DNA from: RGIG3009 sp045653425
GTDB lineage: Bacteria; Bacillota; Clostridia; Oscillospirales; Acutalibacteraceae
Direction of reading: 5' to 3'
Assembly (NCBI GenBank): GCA_045653425.1
Contig: JAZOLU010000004.1
Coordinates: 1-53,504 of the forward strand
Length of the DNA: 53,504 nt
The notes under the pieces: generated by a model
Databases searched by the model: none
Seen by the model: the letters and a program-made list of their open reading frames with translations, nothing else
Told to the model about the DNA's origin: nothing
Translations under genes and position numbers: made by a program
In this document: positions 17,261 through 25,546 of the stretch, piece after piece
How positions within the stretch are numbered: position 1 is the first letter of the stretch
Layout: every line of letters begins with the position of its first letter

Positions 17261-18163
17261 TTATCCCCCCCACACGTCGCCGGCGGTGTAGCCGAGTGCT
17301 TCCATTTCGTAGGTAAATACTTCTTCCAGCGTGAGCGGCAACACGTCCAGCAATACCGGACACAAACTTTGCAGGTGTGCTACCGTGCGGTCGCGGTCGC
17401 CGCGGATGATGAGGTTTGCCACCGAACCGCGCTTGGAAAAGTTAAGTATCTCCACGTTTTCAAACGTGGTGCGGTCAAAATCGTGAGAAAACGCAATTTG
17501 CACCTTAAACAACGAAGTTTTGAGATGCTGTACATCGCTTTCCAGTACCAATCCACCTTTGTGGAGTAACGCCAACTGGTCGCACGTGTCCTCCAGTTCA
17601 CGCAAGGAGTGGGAGGTGATAATGGCAGTGGACTGCCGCTCCAACACGTCCTCACAAATCAGATTTTTCACCCGATTGCGCATAATGGGGTCCAGCCCGT
17701 CAAACGTTTCGTCAAAAAAGATGTACCGCGGGCGAGAAGCCAGTGCCAAAATGGTGGAGGCTTGCCGCTTCATTCCTTTTGAAAAGGTGTTGATGGATTT
17801 TTTGGGGTCCAAGTCAAACAATGCCACTAACCGACGAAATCGGTCGCGGTCAAACGTGGGATGCAACGCGGCGTGCAGTTCTGCCATACGTGTGAGGGAG
17901 GCACCGTTCAAGAAAAACAGACTATCCGGCACGTAGGCGATTTCCGCCTTTTTACGTGGGTTTTCGTACACCGATTCGCCGTCGATGGTGACGGTGCCGG
18001 CATCCGGACGGTACACACCGGTAATGACACGCAAAAAGGTGGATTTTCCCGCACCGTTGGAGCCCACCATCCCGTAAATACACCCCTGCGGAATGGAGCA
18101 GGAAATGGAATCCAGTGCGGTAAAATCACCGAATCGTTTGGTGAGGTTGCTGGCGTTAATCAT
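17261..18163 (-). CDS. ABC transporter ATP-binding protein
   Basis: A 300-residue ABC ATPase with Walker A GSNGAGKST near residue 40, signature FSKGMKRQ near residue 132 and Walker B YIFFDETFDGLDP; the usual LSGGQ is replaced by FSKGM, as common in YtrB/EcsA-like exporters. Start MINASNL overlaps the last eight bases of the GntR gene (ATGATTAA), with GAGGTG upstream, so translation is coupled. It should energise the permease encoded two bases downstream. Confidence 0.92.
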   Translation of the reverse strand: MINASNLTKRFGDFTALDSISCSIPQGCIYGMVGSNGAGKSTFLRVITGVYRPDAGTVTIDGESVYENPRKKAEIAYVPDSLFFLNGASLTRMAELHAALHPTFDRDRFRRLVALFDLDPKKSINTFSKGMKRQASTILALASRPRYIFFDETFDGLDPIMRNRVKNLICEDVLERQSTAIITSHSLRELEDTCDQLALLHKGGLVLESDVQHLKTSLFKVQIAFSHDFDRTTFENVEILNFSKRGSVANLIIRGDRDRTVAHLQSLCPVLLDVLPLTLEEVFTYEMEALGYTAGDVWGG

Positions 18164-18539
18164 TAAGGACACCTCTTTCTTCATACACTTCGTTAATACA
18201 GTCAATAAGTTCGTTTTTTTGGATGCCGCCCAGTGCGAGTTCGCCCGCCAACGTGCGCAGGGCAGACAATTTGTTGCGGGTGTGCGCTTGCAGCAGCGGC
18301 ACCGCTTGTGGGGAGACAAAACACCCAATTCCCGGAACCGAGTAGATGATGCCGCGGGTATCCAGTTCGGAATAGGCCTTTTGAATGGTGTTGGGGTTAA
18401 TCGTCAGTTCCAACGATAAACTGCGCACCGAAGGCAACTGCGTTTCCGGGGGGAGCAGACCGGTGAGCACCAGTCGTTCCAATTGGTCAATCAATTGCTC
18501 ATAAACCGGTTGTCGCGACAACGGGTCGATGTGAAACAT
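18156..18539 (-). CDS. GntR-family regulator, YtrA subfamily
   Basis: A 127-residue regulator: winged helix at the N-terminus (PLSRQPVYEQLIDQLERLV, then LPSVRSLSLELTINPNTIQKAY, the recognition helix region) and a short C-terminal dimerisation tail instead of a large effector domain. That short tail defines the YtrA group, which usually sits first in an operon with the ABC transporter it represses. AAAGGAG precedes the ATG. A palindromic operator overlaps its transcription start (see 18562-18592), indicating autorepression. Confidence 0.93.
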   Translation of the reverse strand: MFHIDPLSRQPVYEQLIDQLERLVLTGLLPPETQLPSVRSLSLELTINPNTIQKAYSELDTRGIIYSVPGIGCFVSPQAVPLLQAHTRNKLSALRTLAGELALGGIQKNELIDCINEVYEERGVLND

Positions 18540-18561
18540 AGGACGTCTCCTTTCAGGTGTT

Positions 18562-18592
18562 CTAGGTGTACTATGTAGAATAGTACACCTAG
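18562..18592. promoter_or_regulatory. Palindromic operator, probable GntR/YtrA site
   Basis: Perfect 12-base arms CTAGGTGTACTA / TAGTACACCTAG separated by seven bases, immediately downstream of the -10 element and covering the expected transcription start of the GntR gene. Position and symmetry fit binding by the regulator encoded next to it. Confidence 0.8.
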
Positions 18593-18621
18593 ACTATACC
18601 ATACCCATTTTACGTTGTCAA
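18593..18621 (-). promoter_or_regulatory. Promoter of the GntR-ABC-permease operon
   Basis: On the minus strand TTGACA-N17-TATAGT, abutting the palindromic operator. Confidence 0.82.
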
Positions 18622-18633
18622 TAGGGAAAATGG

Positions 18634-18667
18634 AAAAAATCGGCACAGTAAATTCTGTGCCGATTTT
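18634..18667 (-). terminator. Terminator of tatD
   Basis: AAAATCGGCACAG / CTGTGCCGATTTT stem with six-base loop, running into TTTTTT on the minus strand just after the tatD stop. Confidence 0.85.
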
Positions 18668-18686
18668 AGGTAAGTTTGGGTATTGT

Positions 18687-19451
18687 TTACGAAAGCCCGT
18701 AAAGGCGGGCGGCGTTGCGGGCGGTGATGTCCAATAATTCTTCGGTGGAAATACCGCGCAGAGCGGCAATGGTAGTTGCCGTGTGGCGAATAAGCGAAGA
18801 ATCGCACCGTTTGCCGCGGTGGGGAACGGGTGCTAAATAGGGGGCGTCGGTTTCTAAGAGCAAACGGTCCAATGGTATGTTAGCGGCTACCTCCACGGTT
18901 TTGCGGGCGTTTTTGAAGGTGACCACACCGCCGATGCCGATGTATAAACCCAATGCTAACAGTTCACGCGCCATTTCCACACTGCCGGAAAAGCAGTGAA
19001 CCACGCCGGCGGGACGGTATTGTTTAAGAAATCGCAAGGTGTCTTCGTGTGCCTCGCGGTCGTGAATCACCACCGGTAGGGATAAGCGGTTCGCAAGTTC
19101 CAGTTGTTGCGCAAACCAGTGTTGTTGCATCGCACGGGGGCAGATTTCTTCGTAATGATAATCCAGCCCAATTTCGCCGATAGCCACCGCTTTTTCGTCC
19201 GCCGTCAGTTGTTCAATCACGGCAAGGTCATCCGCCGTGACAGAGGCGGCCTCTTGCGGGTGAATCCCTACCGCCGCCCACAAGCGGGGATGGCGGTGAG
19301 CCAGTTCCACGGCGCGGCGTGAGGTGTCGGCGGTGGTGCCGTTTTCAATAATGCCGCACACCTCACCGCCCAACAAGGCGGTAAGAAGGGTGTTGCGGTC
19401 TTCGTCAAAGCGGGTATCCAAATAATGGGCGTGGGAATCAAAAATAGGCAT
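18687..19451 (-). CDS. tatD: TatD-family metal-dependent hydrolase
   Basis: TIM-barrel metallohydrolase of 254 residues; family members act as 3'-5' exonucleases or DNases. The metal ligands are visible: DSHAHYLD at the N-terminus (HxH), GEIGLDYHYE, HDREAHEDT, VHCFSG and LETDAPYLAP near the C-terminus. Start MPIFDSHAHY is chosen because GAGGAG lies six bases upstream. It follows metG on the same strand, a common pairing in Firmicutes, though a terminator-like hairpin lies between them. Confidence 0.93.
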   Translation of the reverse strand: MPIFDSHAHYLDTRFDEDRNTLLTALLGGEVCGIIENGTTADTSRRAVELAHRHPRLWAAVGIHPQEAASVTADDLAVIEQLTADEKAVAIGEIGLDYHYEEICPRAMQQHWFAQQLELANRLSLPVVIHDREAHEDTLRFLKQYRPAGVVHCFSGSVEMARELLALGLYIGIGGVVTFKNARKTVEVAANIPLDRLLLETDAPYLAPVPHRGKRCDSSLIRHTATTIAALRGISTEELLDITARNAARLYGLS

Positions 19452-19473
19452 AGTAGTCTCCTCGTTTGACAAC

Positions 19474-19502
19474 AAAAGTAGGGGATACCGCTTGGTATCC
19501 CC
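19474..19502 (-). terminator. Terminator-like hairpin between metG and tatD
   Basis: GGGGATACC / GGTATCCCC stem with loop GCTT; the minus strand then reads TACTTTTGTTG. The T tract is broken, so read-through into tatD is plausible. Confidence 0.65.
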
Positions 19503-19518
19503 CTGTTAAGTGATGAGG

Positions 19519-21456
19519 TTAACGAATGCGACTGCCGGGGGTGAGTCCATCGACTAACAGTACGCGGGCGGCATCGCCGTCACCCGCCGCCAAAATCATA
19601 CCGCAACTTTCCACGCCGCACAAGGTGGCGGGTTTGAGGTTTGCCACCACAATGACTTGCCGACCTTTCAGGTCTTCCGGCGTGTACCACTGCGCAATGC
19701 CGGAAGCCACGGTGCGTGCCGTGCCGCTGCCGTCATCCAACGTGAGTTTGAGCAGTTTTTTTGACTTTTTAACCGGCTCGCAATCCACCACACGGGCGAC
19801 ACGCAGGTCAATTTTGGCAAAATCGTCAATGGTAATTTCCGAAAGGAAGGTCACGTTTTCCGCCGCAGGCACGGCTTGTTCGGCCGCGGCGAGTTTTTCC
19901 GCCTCTTCCGCCAGTATCTTTTCCACTTCCACGCGGGCAAACAACGGTTGCGGCGTGCCCACGGTGTAGGTGGCAACCGTGCCGAATGCCAGCGTATTCA
20001 ACGACAGAGATTCCGCGGACAAGTTCATTTGCGCGGCAATGCGTTCCCCGGTTTCGGGCAGGGCGGGGGTTAGGCACACGGCGAGCAGACGGATACATTC
20101 CAAAAGGTTGTACAGCACCGTTTCCAACTGCGGACGAGCGGCTTCGTCCTTAGCCAGCGCCCACGGCGTGGTTTCGTCAATGTACTTATTGCACCGCTTG
20201 GCAAGCGTCATTACCGCCGCCAACGCTTCGGCGTTGCGGTATTGTGCCATCTTTTCGCGGTAAGTTTCCAGCGCTTTTTCGGCGGTGGCCAGCAAGTCGG
20301 CATCCGCTTCCGAGGCAGCCACGCCGCTGCGGTTCACCGTGCCGCCAAAATATTTGTTGGTCATGGCAATGCTACGATTGACTAAGTTGCCCAGCGTGTT
20401 TGCCAAGTCCGCGTTGTACAGGTTCAAAAAGCTTTCCAGCGTGATGGTGCCGTCTTGCGCAAACGGAATTTGGGAAAGCAGGTAATACCGCACCGCATCT
20501 GCCCCAAAACGGTCAGCCAGTTCATCGGCATACAACACGTTGCCGCGGGATTTGCTCATTTTGTCCTCGCCCGAAAGCAGCCACGGGTGACCCAGCACCT
20601 GTTTGGGCAACGGAAGACCCAGTGCCATTAAAATAATCGGCCAGTAAATGGTGTGGAACCGCACAATATCCTTGCCGATTACGTGCAAATCCGCCGGCCA
20701 GTTGGCCTCAAACAAGTTGCTGCTGCCGTTTGGATGATACCCAATGCCGGTAATGTAATTGGACAGCGCATCCAGCCACACGTAGGTGACGTGCTTGGGG
20801 TCAAACGGTACCGGAATGCCCCACGTAAACGACGAGCGCGATACGCACAAGTCGGACAGACCGGGTTTTAGGAAGTTGTTAATCATTTCGTTGCGGCGCG
20901 ATTCCGGCTGAATAAACTCCGGATGCTCCTCAATGTGTTTGAGCAGACGGTCCTGATACTTGGACAGGCGCAGGAAATACGCCTCCTCGCTGGCATCTGC
21001 CACATCGCGCCCGCAGTCGGGGCATTTGCCGTCCTTTAACTGCGAGGGCGTGAAAAACGATTCGCACGGTACGCAATACTTGCCCTCATACTTGCCCTTA
21101 TAAATATCACCTTGCTCATACAACTTGGTGAAAATGGCCCCAACGGCGGATTCGTGGTCCGCATCGGTGGTGCGGATAAAGCGGTCGTACGAGGTGTTGA
21201 GTTTGTTCCACACCATTTTAATTTGGTCGGAAATACCGTCTACGTATTCCTTGGGGGAAATACCGTGTTCCTCCGCATATTGCTGGATTTTTTGACCGTG
21301 TTCATCGGAGCCGGTCAGAAAATACACATCAAACCCTTGCATTCGCTTGTACCGCGCAATCATATCCGCCAGCACCACGTCGTAAGCGTTGCCAATGTGC
21401 GGCTTGCGCGAAGTGTACGCAATGGCAGTGGTTAGGTAAAACTTGTTATTTTCCAT
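19519..21456 (-). CDS. metG: Methionyl-tRNA synthetase
   Basis: Class I synthetase charging tRNA-Met. The 645 residues show the HIGH-type motif (KPHIGNAY) near the N-terminus, a zinc-knuckle insert (CVPCESFF, CPDCGRD) around 125-150, the KMSKS loop (DKMSKSRGN) near residue 300 and a C-terminal EMAP-II/Arc1p-like tRNA-binding domain (FAKIDLRVARVV to the end) that mediates dimerisation. Start MENNKFYLTT has GGAGGG upstream. No T-box leader is visible upstream. Confidence 0.96.
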   Translation of the reverse strand: MENNKFYLTTAIAYTSRKPHIGNAYDVVLADMIARYKRMQGFDVYFLTGSDEHGQKIQQYAEEHGISPKEYVDGISDQIKMVWNKLNTSYDRFIRTTDADHESAVGAIFTKLYEQGDIYKGKYEGKYCVPCESFFTPSQLKDGKCPDCGRDVADASEEAYFLRLSKYQDRLLKHIEEHPEFIQPESRRNEMINNFLKPGLSDLCVSRSSFTWGIPVPFDPKHVTYVWLDALSNYITGIGYHPNGSSNLFEANWPADLHVIGKDIVRFHTIYWPIILMALGLPLPKQVLGHPWLLSGEDKMSKSRGNVLYADELADRFGADAVRYYLLSQIPFAQDGTITLESFLNLYNADLANTLGNLVNRSIAMTNKYFGGTVNRSGVAASEADADLLATAEKALETYREKMAQYRNAEALAAVMTLAKRCNKYIDETTPWALAKDEAARPQLETVLYNLLECIRLLAVCLTPALPETGERIAAQMNLSAESLSLNTLAFGTVATYTVGTPQPLFARVEVEKILAEEAEKLAAAEQAVPAAENVTFLSEITIDDFAKIDLRVARVVDCEPVKKSKKLLKLTLDDGSGTARTVASGIAQWYTPEDLKGRQVIVVANLKPATLCGVESCGMILAAGDGDAARVLLVDGLTPGSRIR

Positions 21457-21533
21457 ATCCGGAACCCTCCTTTGTACTATCTTACTTATTTTAACAGATT
21501 TTTGCAAAAAAACAAGTGGTTCTGTACCGGAAC

Positions 21534-21562
21534 TTGCAATTTAACTGAAAAGACCGTATAAT
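21534..21562 (+). promoter_or_regulatory. Promoter of the rluA-luxS pair
   Basis: TTGCAA-N17-TATAAT; the -10 ends only seven bases before the ATG at 21570, leaving almost no leader. Confidence 0.78.
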
Positions 21563-21569
21563 AGGCCGT

Positions 21570-22454
21570 ATGGAAACGTTAACTTTTATTATTCCAACAG
21601 AATACGACGGTGCCTCGGTACAAACGTTTTTGCGGCAGGGGCGCGGGTTTTCGTGGCGTATGGTGGTACGGCTCAAGCACACACCCGGCGGCATTACCGT
21701 GGCGGGCCAGCCGCGGCGCAGTATTGACCGCGTGAACGCCGGGGAGGAGTTGTGTTTGCGGTTTCCGGAAGATGCCGTGCGCATTGAGGAGGCGGATTTG
21801 CCCCTTAACGTGGCGTATGAGGATGACTCGGTACTGGTGGTGGACAAGCCGCCGTATTTGGCGGTGCACCCCTCTGCCGGCAAGCCGGAACCCACGCTTG
21901 CCAACGCGGTGGTGGGGTATTACCGCCGACAGGGGCGACCGCACGCGTTTCGTCCGGTGAATCGGCTGGACAGGAACACCAGCGGCTTGTTGTTGGCGGC
22001 AAAAAATCCGCACATGGCGTTTGCGTTGGCGCAAAAGGCACAAAAAACTTATGTGGCGATTGTGTTGGGGGAACTGACCGGCAGCGGCACGGTAAACCAA
22101 CCCATTCGCATAAAAGAAGGATGTTGCATTACCCGCGAAGTGGGGGACGGCGGCAAGGAGAGCGTTACGCATTACGAAGCACTGGGCAGTGACGGCACGG
22201 TTACGCTGGTGCGGTTGTGGTTGGAGACCGGACGTACCCACCAAATTCGGGTGCATATGGCGTGGTTGGGACATCCGCTGGCGGGAGATACGATGTATGG
22301 TACCGATACCCAACACTTGCCGCGCCACGGATTGCACTGTGCTCAGTTACAGTTTTGTCATCCGTTAACACACAAAACAATTGCGGTGTGCAGCCCGTTA
22401 CCGGAGGATATGATGACGTGCCTGCGCGCTCACGGATTGGAGGATTTGCTGTGA
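21570..22454 (+). CDS. RluA-family pseudouridine synthase
   Basis: Isomerises uridine to pseudouridine in rRNA or tRNA. The 294-residue protein has an N-terminal S4-like segment (VQTFLRQGRGFSWRMVVRL) and the catalytic motif NRLDRNTSGLLL near residue 131, whose Asp is the nucleophile, then GRTHQIRVHMAWLGHPLAGD. The normal HRLD reads NRLD here. The METLTF start fits the family's N-terminus, yet there is no ribosome site and the promoter -10 lies seven bases upstream, so the mRNA may be leaderless. Its stop overlaps the luxS GTG. Confidence 0.9.
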   Translation: METLTFIIPTEYDGASVQTFLRQGRGFSWRMVVRLKHTPGGITVAGQPRRSIDRVNAGEELCLRFPEDAVRIEEADLPLNVAYEDDSVLVVDKPPYLAVHPSAGKPEPTLANAVVGYYRRQGRPHAFRPVNRLDRNTSGLLLAAKNPHMAFALAQKAQKTYVAIVLGELTGSGTVNQPIRIKEGCCITREVGDGGKESVTHYEALGSDGTVTLVRLWLETGRTHQIRVHMAWLGHPLAGDTMYGTDTQHLPRHGLHCAQLQFCHPLTHKTIAVCSPLPEDMMTCLRAHGLEDLL

Positions 22455-22909
22455 AAACCATTCAAAGTTTTTGTATTAATCACGACACGCTCACGCCGGG
22501 ACTGTACACCTCGCGCGTTGATGGGGACGTGACCACCTACGATTTGCGGTTTGTGTATCCCAATACGCCGCCGTTTTTGGAGGTGGCGGCAATGCACACC
22601 GTGGAGCATTTGTTTGCCACGTATGTGCGCAACAGTGCGTTTGAAGATAATATTGTGTACTTTGGACCAATGGGTTGCCGCACCGGCTTTTATTTTCTCA
22701 CCCGCGGAATGAGTGAGGTGCAAGTGATTGCGCTGGTTCAGGAAACGCTGGCGTTTATTGCTGCGTATACGGGCGCAGTCCCGGGGGCGACACGGCGGGA
22801 ATGCGGCAACTATGCGGAGCACGATTTGCAAGGTGCGCGTGCCTATGCCGCGCGGCAGTGCGCCGTGTTGCAGGGGTGGACACCGTCACGGTTGCGGTAC
22901 CCGGAATAA
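22451..22909 (+). CDS. luxS: S-ribosylhomocysteine lyase LuxS
   Basis: Converts S-ribosylhomocysteine to homocysteine and the AI-2 precursor DPD in the activated methyl cycle. The 152-residue protein has the metal motif HTVEH (His49, Glu52, His53), the active-site cysteine in GPMGCRTGFY (Cys76) and the third ligand in RECGNY (Cys118). The start is GTG, overlapping the TGA of the preceding gene in GTGA with GGAGG ten bases upstream, so the two genes are translationally coupled. Confidence 0.95.
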   Translation: MKTIQSFCINHDTLTPGLYTSRVDGDVTTYDLRFVYPNTPPFLEVAAMHTVEHLFATYVRNSAFEDNIVYFGPMGCRTGFYFLTRGMSEVQVIALVQETLAFIAAYTGAVPGATRRECGNYAEHDLQGARAYAARQCAVLQGWTPSRLRYPE

Positions 22910-22983
22910 CATCCGCAGTTTTTAAAACTTACCATTTTTACACCTAAAATGTTGGAAAATTGCCCACCCTTTTCCTACTTAAC

Positions 22984-23012
22984 TTGCTTTTTTCGGCAAA
23001 AGCCGCTATAAT
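22984..23012 (+). promoter_or_regulatory. Promoter of the G5/M23 peptidase gene
   Basis: TTGCTT-N17-TATAAT, 32 bases before the ATG. Confidence 0.75.
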
Positions 23013-23044
23013 GAGCAAAACGAAACAGAAAGGAGAGGCGTCGT

Positions 23045-24616
23045 ATGAAACGGAAACGGCGTTCTTCGGAACAACCCCGGCGCAATGCGGCGTCTCAAAA
23101 TAAGTGGCGCGCCATACAAGCCGATGTTACTCAGTTTTGCGAATCCGCCTACGCAGTGTGTTACGTGGTGGGCGTACGTTGTGCGCGTTGCTTAAAATCG
23201 CTGGTGCGGTTTACTCGTACCTTGTGGCGTCCGCTTGCCAAGGGGCTATACCGCGCGTGGGAATGGTTGCTATGGCGGCACTGCCGCCGTTTGGCCGCCG
23301 AATGGCGGGTGTTGCGCGGGGATATGGCTCGCGTGAGCGAGCGGTTGTACGCCTCCAATAGCGGACGGTTGGCGCGTTGCTTGGTACCGCTGTTGGCGTT
23401 GCCGTTGTTGGTGCTGCGGCGGCATATTTACATTTTTCGCACAGTGTTTAACGTGGCCGCTCCTGTGGTGGCATTGCTGCTGCTGGTGAACACGGCGATG
23501 TATTGGCGGCAGGCGGAATTTGCACTGGCTTTGGAGTATCAAGGGCAGCCGTTTGGTTACATTGCGGACGAAAGCGTGTACACCAACGCCGCCGCTATGG
23601 TGGAGGGTATGGTGATTGATGCCAACGAATCCTTCCAAGTGGAACGCGCCCCAAAATTGACGTTGACGGTGGCAAAAAGTGCGGATTTGTTGAACGAGGG
23701 CGAAGTGCGCGACCTCATTTTGGAAAAGGTGGGGGCGTCGGTAACCGAGGTTTCGGGTTTATATGTGGATGGCATTTTCCGCGGCGCTATGGAGCAGGGC
23801 ACACTGAACGCACTGATGAAACAGGTGTTGTCGGAATACTCCATAAAAGACGCGGACAAAATTGATTTCTTTTCTAAAATGGAATTGGTGGAGGGATTGT
23901 ATCCCACCTCCACCGTGTGCACGGCGGAGGAAATGACGGCGTATTTGCGCACCGTGCCGGTAAAGGCGATTCGGTACGTTACGTATACCGAAACCATAAA
24001 ATACCCCACCGTGGTGCAGGAACTGCCCAACCAACCGTTGGGATATCAAGAGGTGCGTGTCCGCGGCAAAAACGGCAAACAAACGGTAACGGCGGAGATT
24101 ATTTCCGTGGACGGCGTGGAACAGTACCGTTCGGTGGTATCCGCCGTGGTTACCAAGGCACCGGTTACCCAAGTGGTGGCGGTAGGCGGTAAAACCTATT
24201 CCGAGGATGTTACGCAGGGCGACGGTGTGGCTACCGGTACGTTTGTGTGGCCGTTGCCGTATACCAAGGTAATTTCTTCGCCCTTTGCCTCGCGTTGGGG
24301 TTCGTTCCACGGGGCCATTGATATTTCCAACGGCAGTACCAACGGCAAGCCGATTATTGCTTCGGACGGTGGTACGGTGGTGGAAGCGCGGTATCACAGC
24401 AGTTACGGGTATTATGTGCTAATTGACCACGGCAACGGCTACCAAACGCGCTATGCGCATTGTAGTAAACTGAACGTGGAAGAGGGGCAAAAGGTAGCAC
24501 AGGGCGAATACATTGCCAAGGTGGGCAACACCGGCTACTCGTTTGGCGCACACCTGCATTTTGAGGTCATTAAAAACGGAAAATTGGTGGACCCGCTGAA
24601 CTATGTGAAGCGGTAA
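23045..24616 (+). CDS. Membrane-anchored G5 / M23 (LytM) peptidase
   Basis: Predicted cell-wall endopeptidase. The first ~110 residues are basic and cytoplasmic, then a hydrophobic anchor spans roughly 112-155, partly broken by a basic stretch. The extracellular part has a G5 domain (about 285-380) and a C-terminal M23 domain with zinc ligands His422 and Asp426 (FHGAIDIS), a YAHC histidine and HLHFE (His503, His505). All catalytic positions are present, so it should be active on peptidoglycan cross-bridges. GAAAGGAGAG precedes the ATG. The long basic cytosolic N-terminus is unusual and might bind a cytosolic partner. Confidence 0.92.
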   Translation: MKRKRRSSEQPRRNAASQNKWRAIQADVTQFCESAYAVCYVVGVRCARCLKSLVRFTRTLWRPLAKGLYRAWEWLLWRHCRRLAAEWRVLRGDMARVSERLYASNSGRLARCLVPLLALPLLVLRRHIYIFRTVFNVAAPVVALLLLVNTAMYWRQAEFALALEYQGQPFGYIADESVYTNAAAMVEGMVIDANESFQVERAPKLTLTVAKSADLLNEGEVRDLILEKVGASVTEVSGLYVDGIFRGAMEQGTLNALMKQVLSEYSIKDADKIDFFSKMELVEGLYPTSTVCTAEEMTAYLRTVPVKAIRYVTYTETIKYPTVVQELPNQPLGYQEVRVRGKNGKQTVTAEIISVDGVEQYRSVVSAVVTKAPVTQVVAVGGKTYSEDVTQGDGVATGTFVWPLPYTKVISSPFASRWGSFHGAIDISNGSTNGKPIIASDGGTVVEARYHSSYGYYVLIDHGNGYQTRYAHCSKLNVEEGQKVAQGEYIAKVGNTGYSFGAHLHFEVIKNGKLVDPLNYVKR

Positions 24617-24621
24617 CCTAC

Positions 24622-24666
24622 AAAAAGCAGAAAACGGCAGGGGCTCCGTAACGGAGCCCCTGCCGT
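24622..24666 (-). terminator. Terminator between M23 gene and DtxR-like gene
   Basis: A perfect 15-bp stem ACGGCAGGGGCTCCG / CGGAGCCCCTGCCGT with loop TAA. The minus strand continues TTTTCTGCTTTTTG, fitting the DtxR-like gene; it may also stop the convergent M23 transcript. Confidence 0.88.
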
Positions 24667-24676
24667 TGTGCTTGGC

Positions 24677-25051
24677 TTATCGTAATGACTGGTTATCCAT
24701 AAACTTTTTTAGTGATGCAAAGGATTGGTCGCTGATAACGTGTTCAATTTTGCACGCATCCTCCGCCGCGGTCTTTTCGTCAACGCCGAGCATCATCAGA
24801 ACTTGGCTTAAAACCGTGTGGCGTTCATAAATTTTTTGCGCAAATAAAAGACCGTCCGTTGTCAGGGTGATGTATCCTTCTTTGTCCACGGCAATGTAAT
24901 TTTCTTTTTTTAAAAGCCCGACGGCACGGCTGACACTGGGCTTGGAGTAGTTCATATACTCTGCCACGTCAATGGAACGCACCGCCGATTTTTCCTTGCA
25001 AAGCACGTAAATGGTTTCCAAATACATTTCGCCGGACGATTTTAATCCCAT
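24677..25051 (-). CDS. DtxR/MntR-family metal-dependent repressor
   Basis: A 124-residue winged-helix regulator: N-terminal helix-turn-helix (RSIDVAEYMNYSKPSVSRAVGLL) and metal-binding dimerisation domain (HTVLSQVLMMLGVDEKTAAEDACKIEHVIS), where the HxxL, E and EH residues match MntR/IdeR ligands. It lacks the C-terminal SH3 domain of DtxR, so it is MntR-sized. It diverges from feoA-feoB, whose promoter region carries three matching palindromes, so Fe2+ is a likelier effector than Mn2+. AGGAG precedes the ATG. Confidence 0.9.
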   Translation of the reverse strand: MGLKSSGEMYLETIYVLCKEKSAVRSIDVAEYMNYSKPSVSRAVGLLKKENYIAVDKEGYITLTTDGLLFAQKIYERHTVLSQVLMMLGVDEKTAAEDACKIEHVISDQSFASLKKFMDNQSLR

Positions 25052-25093
25052 AACAAACTCCTAAAATAATTATTCTAGTACTTCTGTATTTTT

Positions 25094-25122
25094 AAGATAC
25101 CACAAAGAACGTGAAAAATCAA
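25094..25122 (-). promoter_or_regulatory. Promoter of the DtxR-like gene
   Basis: On the minus strand TTGATT-N17-TATCTT, 43 bases before the ATG. No GTTAG-N6-CTAAC palindrome overlaps it, so autoregulation is not evident. Confidence 0.55.
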
Positions 25123-25173
25123 CGGAAAGTATTATTTAAGTGTCAAAAAAGCTTAAAAAACGAAAAAACCCCC

Positions 25174-25202
25174 TTGACAAATGCGGGAAAAAGAAGTATA
25201 CT
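25174..25202 (+). promoter_or_regulatory. Promoter of feoA-feoB
   Basis: TTGACA-N17-TATACT, followed within nine bases by the first metal-box palindrome. Confidence 0.85.
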
Positions 25203-25210
25203 CATACACG

Positions 25211-25226
25211 GTTAGCGGATGCTAAC
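25211..25226. promoter_or_regulatory. Metal-box palindrome 1 (GTTAG-N6-CTAAC)
   Basis: GTTAG CGGATG CTAAC (the symmetry extends one base inward on each side), located at the expected transcription start of feoA. Probable operator for the divergent DtxR-like repressor. Confidence 0.75.
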
Positions 25227-25244
25227 TTCTTTTTGAAGGCGATG

Positions 25245-25260
25245 GTTAGCCGCAACTAAC
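25245..25260. promoter_or_regulatory. Metal-box palindrome 2 (GTTAG-N6-CTAAC)
   Basis: GTTAG CCGCAA CTAAC, flanked by matching G and C, 34 bases downstream of box 1 in the feoA leader. The spacing is about three helical turns. Confidence 0.75.
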
Positions 25261-25291
25261 CAAACGACAACATAACGCGGTGGTAACGGAT

Positions 25292-25504
25292 ATGAATTTG
25301 AGAGAAGCAGAAGAAGGAAAAGAATATATTATTCGGCAGATTAACACAGATGATGAGGAACTGAACGCCTTTTTGTTTTCGCTGGGCTGTTACAGTGGCG
25401 AAGCAATTACTGTAATCGCACACCGCAAGGGTGGATGCACCGTTTCCATTAAAGATGGTCGCTACAACATTGATACTGAGTTGGCGGAAGCTATCATCAT
25501 TTAA
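25292..25504 (+). CDS. feoA: Ferrous iron transport protein A
   Basis: A 70-residue SH3-like protein that assists FeoB. It contains the FeoA layout: short N-terminal strand, LFSLGCYSGE turn, and the closing strands ITVIAHRKGGCTVSIKDGRYNIDTELAEAI. The ATG at 25292 fits the family better than a GTG 12 bases upstream, but neither has a strong ribosome site. It is the first gene behind the metal-regulated promoter and is followed by a terminator-like hairpin before feoB. Confidence 0.88.
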   Translation: MNLREAEEGKEYIIRQINTDDEELNAFLFSLGCYSGEAITVIAHRKGGCTVSIKDGRYNIDTELAEAIII

Positions 25505-25510
25505 TTTTAC

Positions 25511-25540
25511 AAAAAAATAAGCTGCGGCTTATTTTTTAGT
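25511..25540 (+). terminator. Hairpin with T tract between feoA and feoB
   Basis: AAAAAATAAGC / GCTTATTTTTT stem with loop TGCG, followed by TTTTTTAG. It has the form of an intrinsic terminator and would reduce read-through from feoA into feoB. Confidence 0.7.
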
Positions 25541-25546
25541 TCGACA

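Noticed and set aside
21457..21533. T-box leader for metG
   Set aside because: The upstream gap is too short and has no terminator/antiterminator pair or T-box motif.
21579..22337. A 252-codon minus-strand frame opposite the pseudouridine synthase
   Set aside because: Antisense shadow of a gene with intact catalytic motifs; no ribosome site or promoter.
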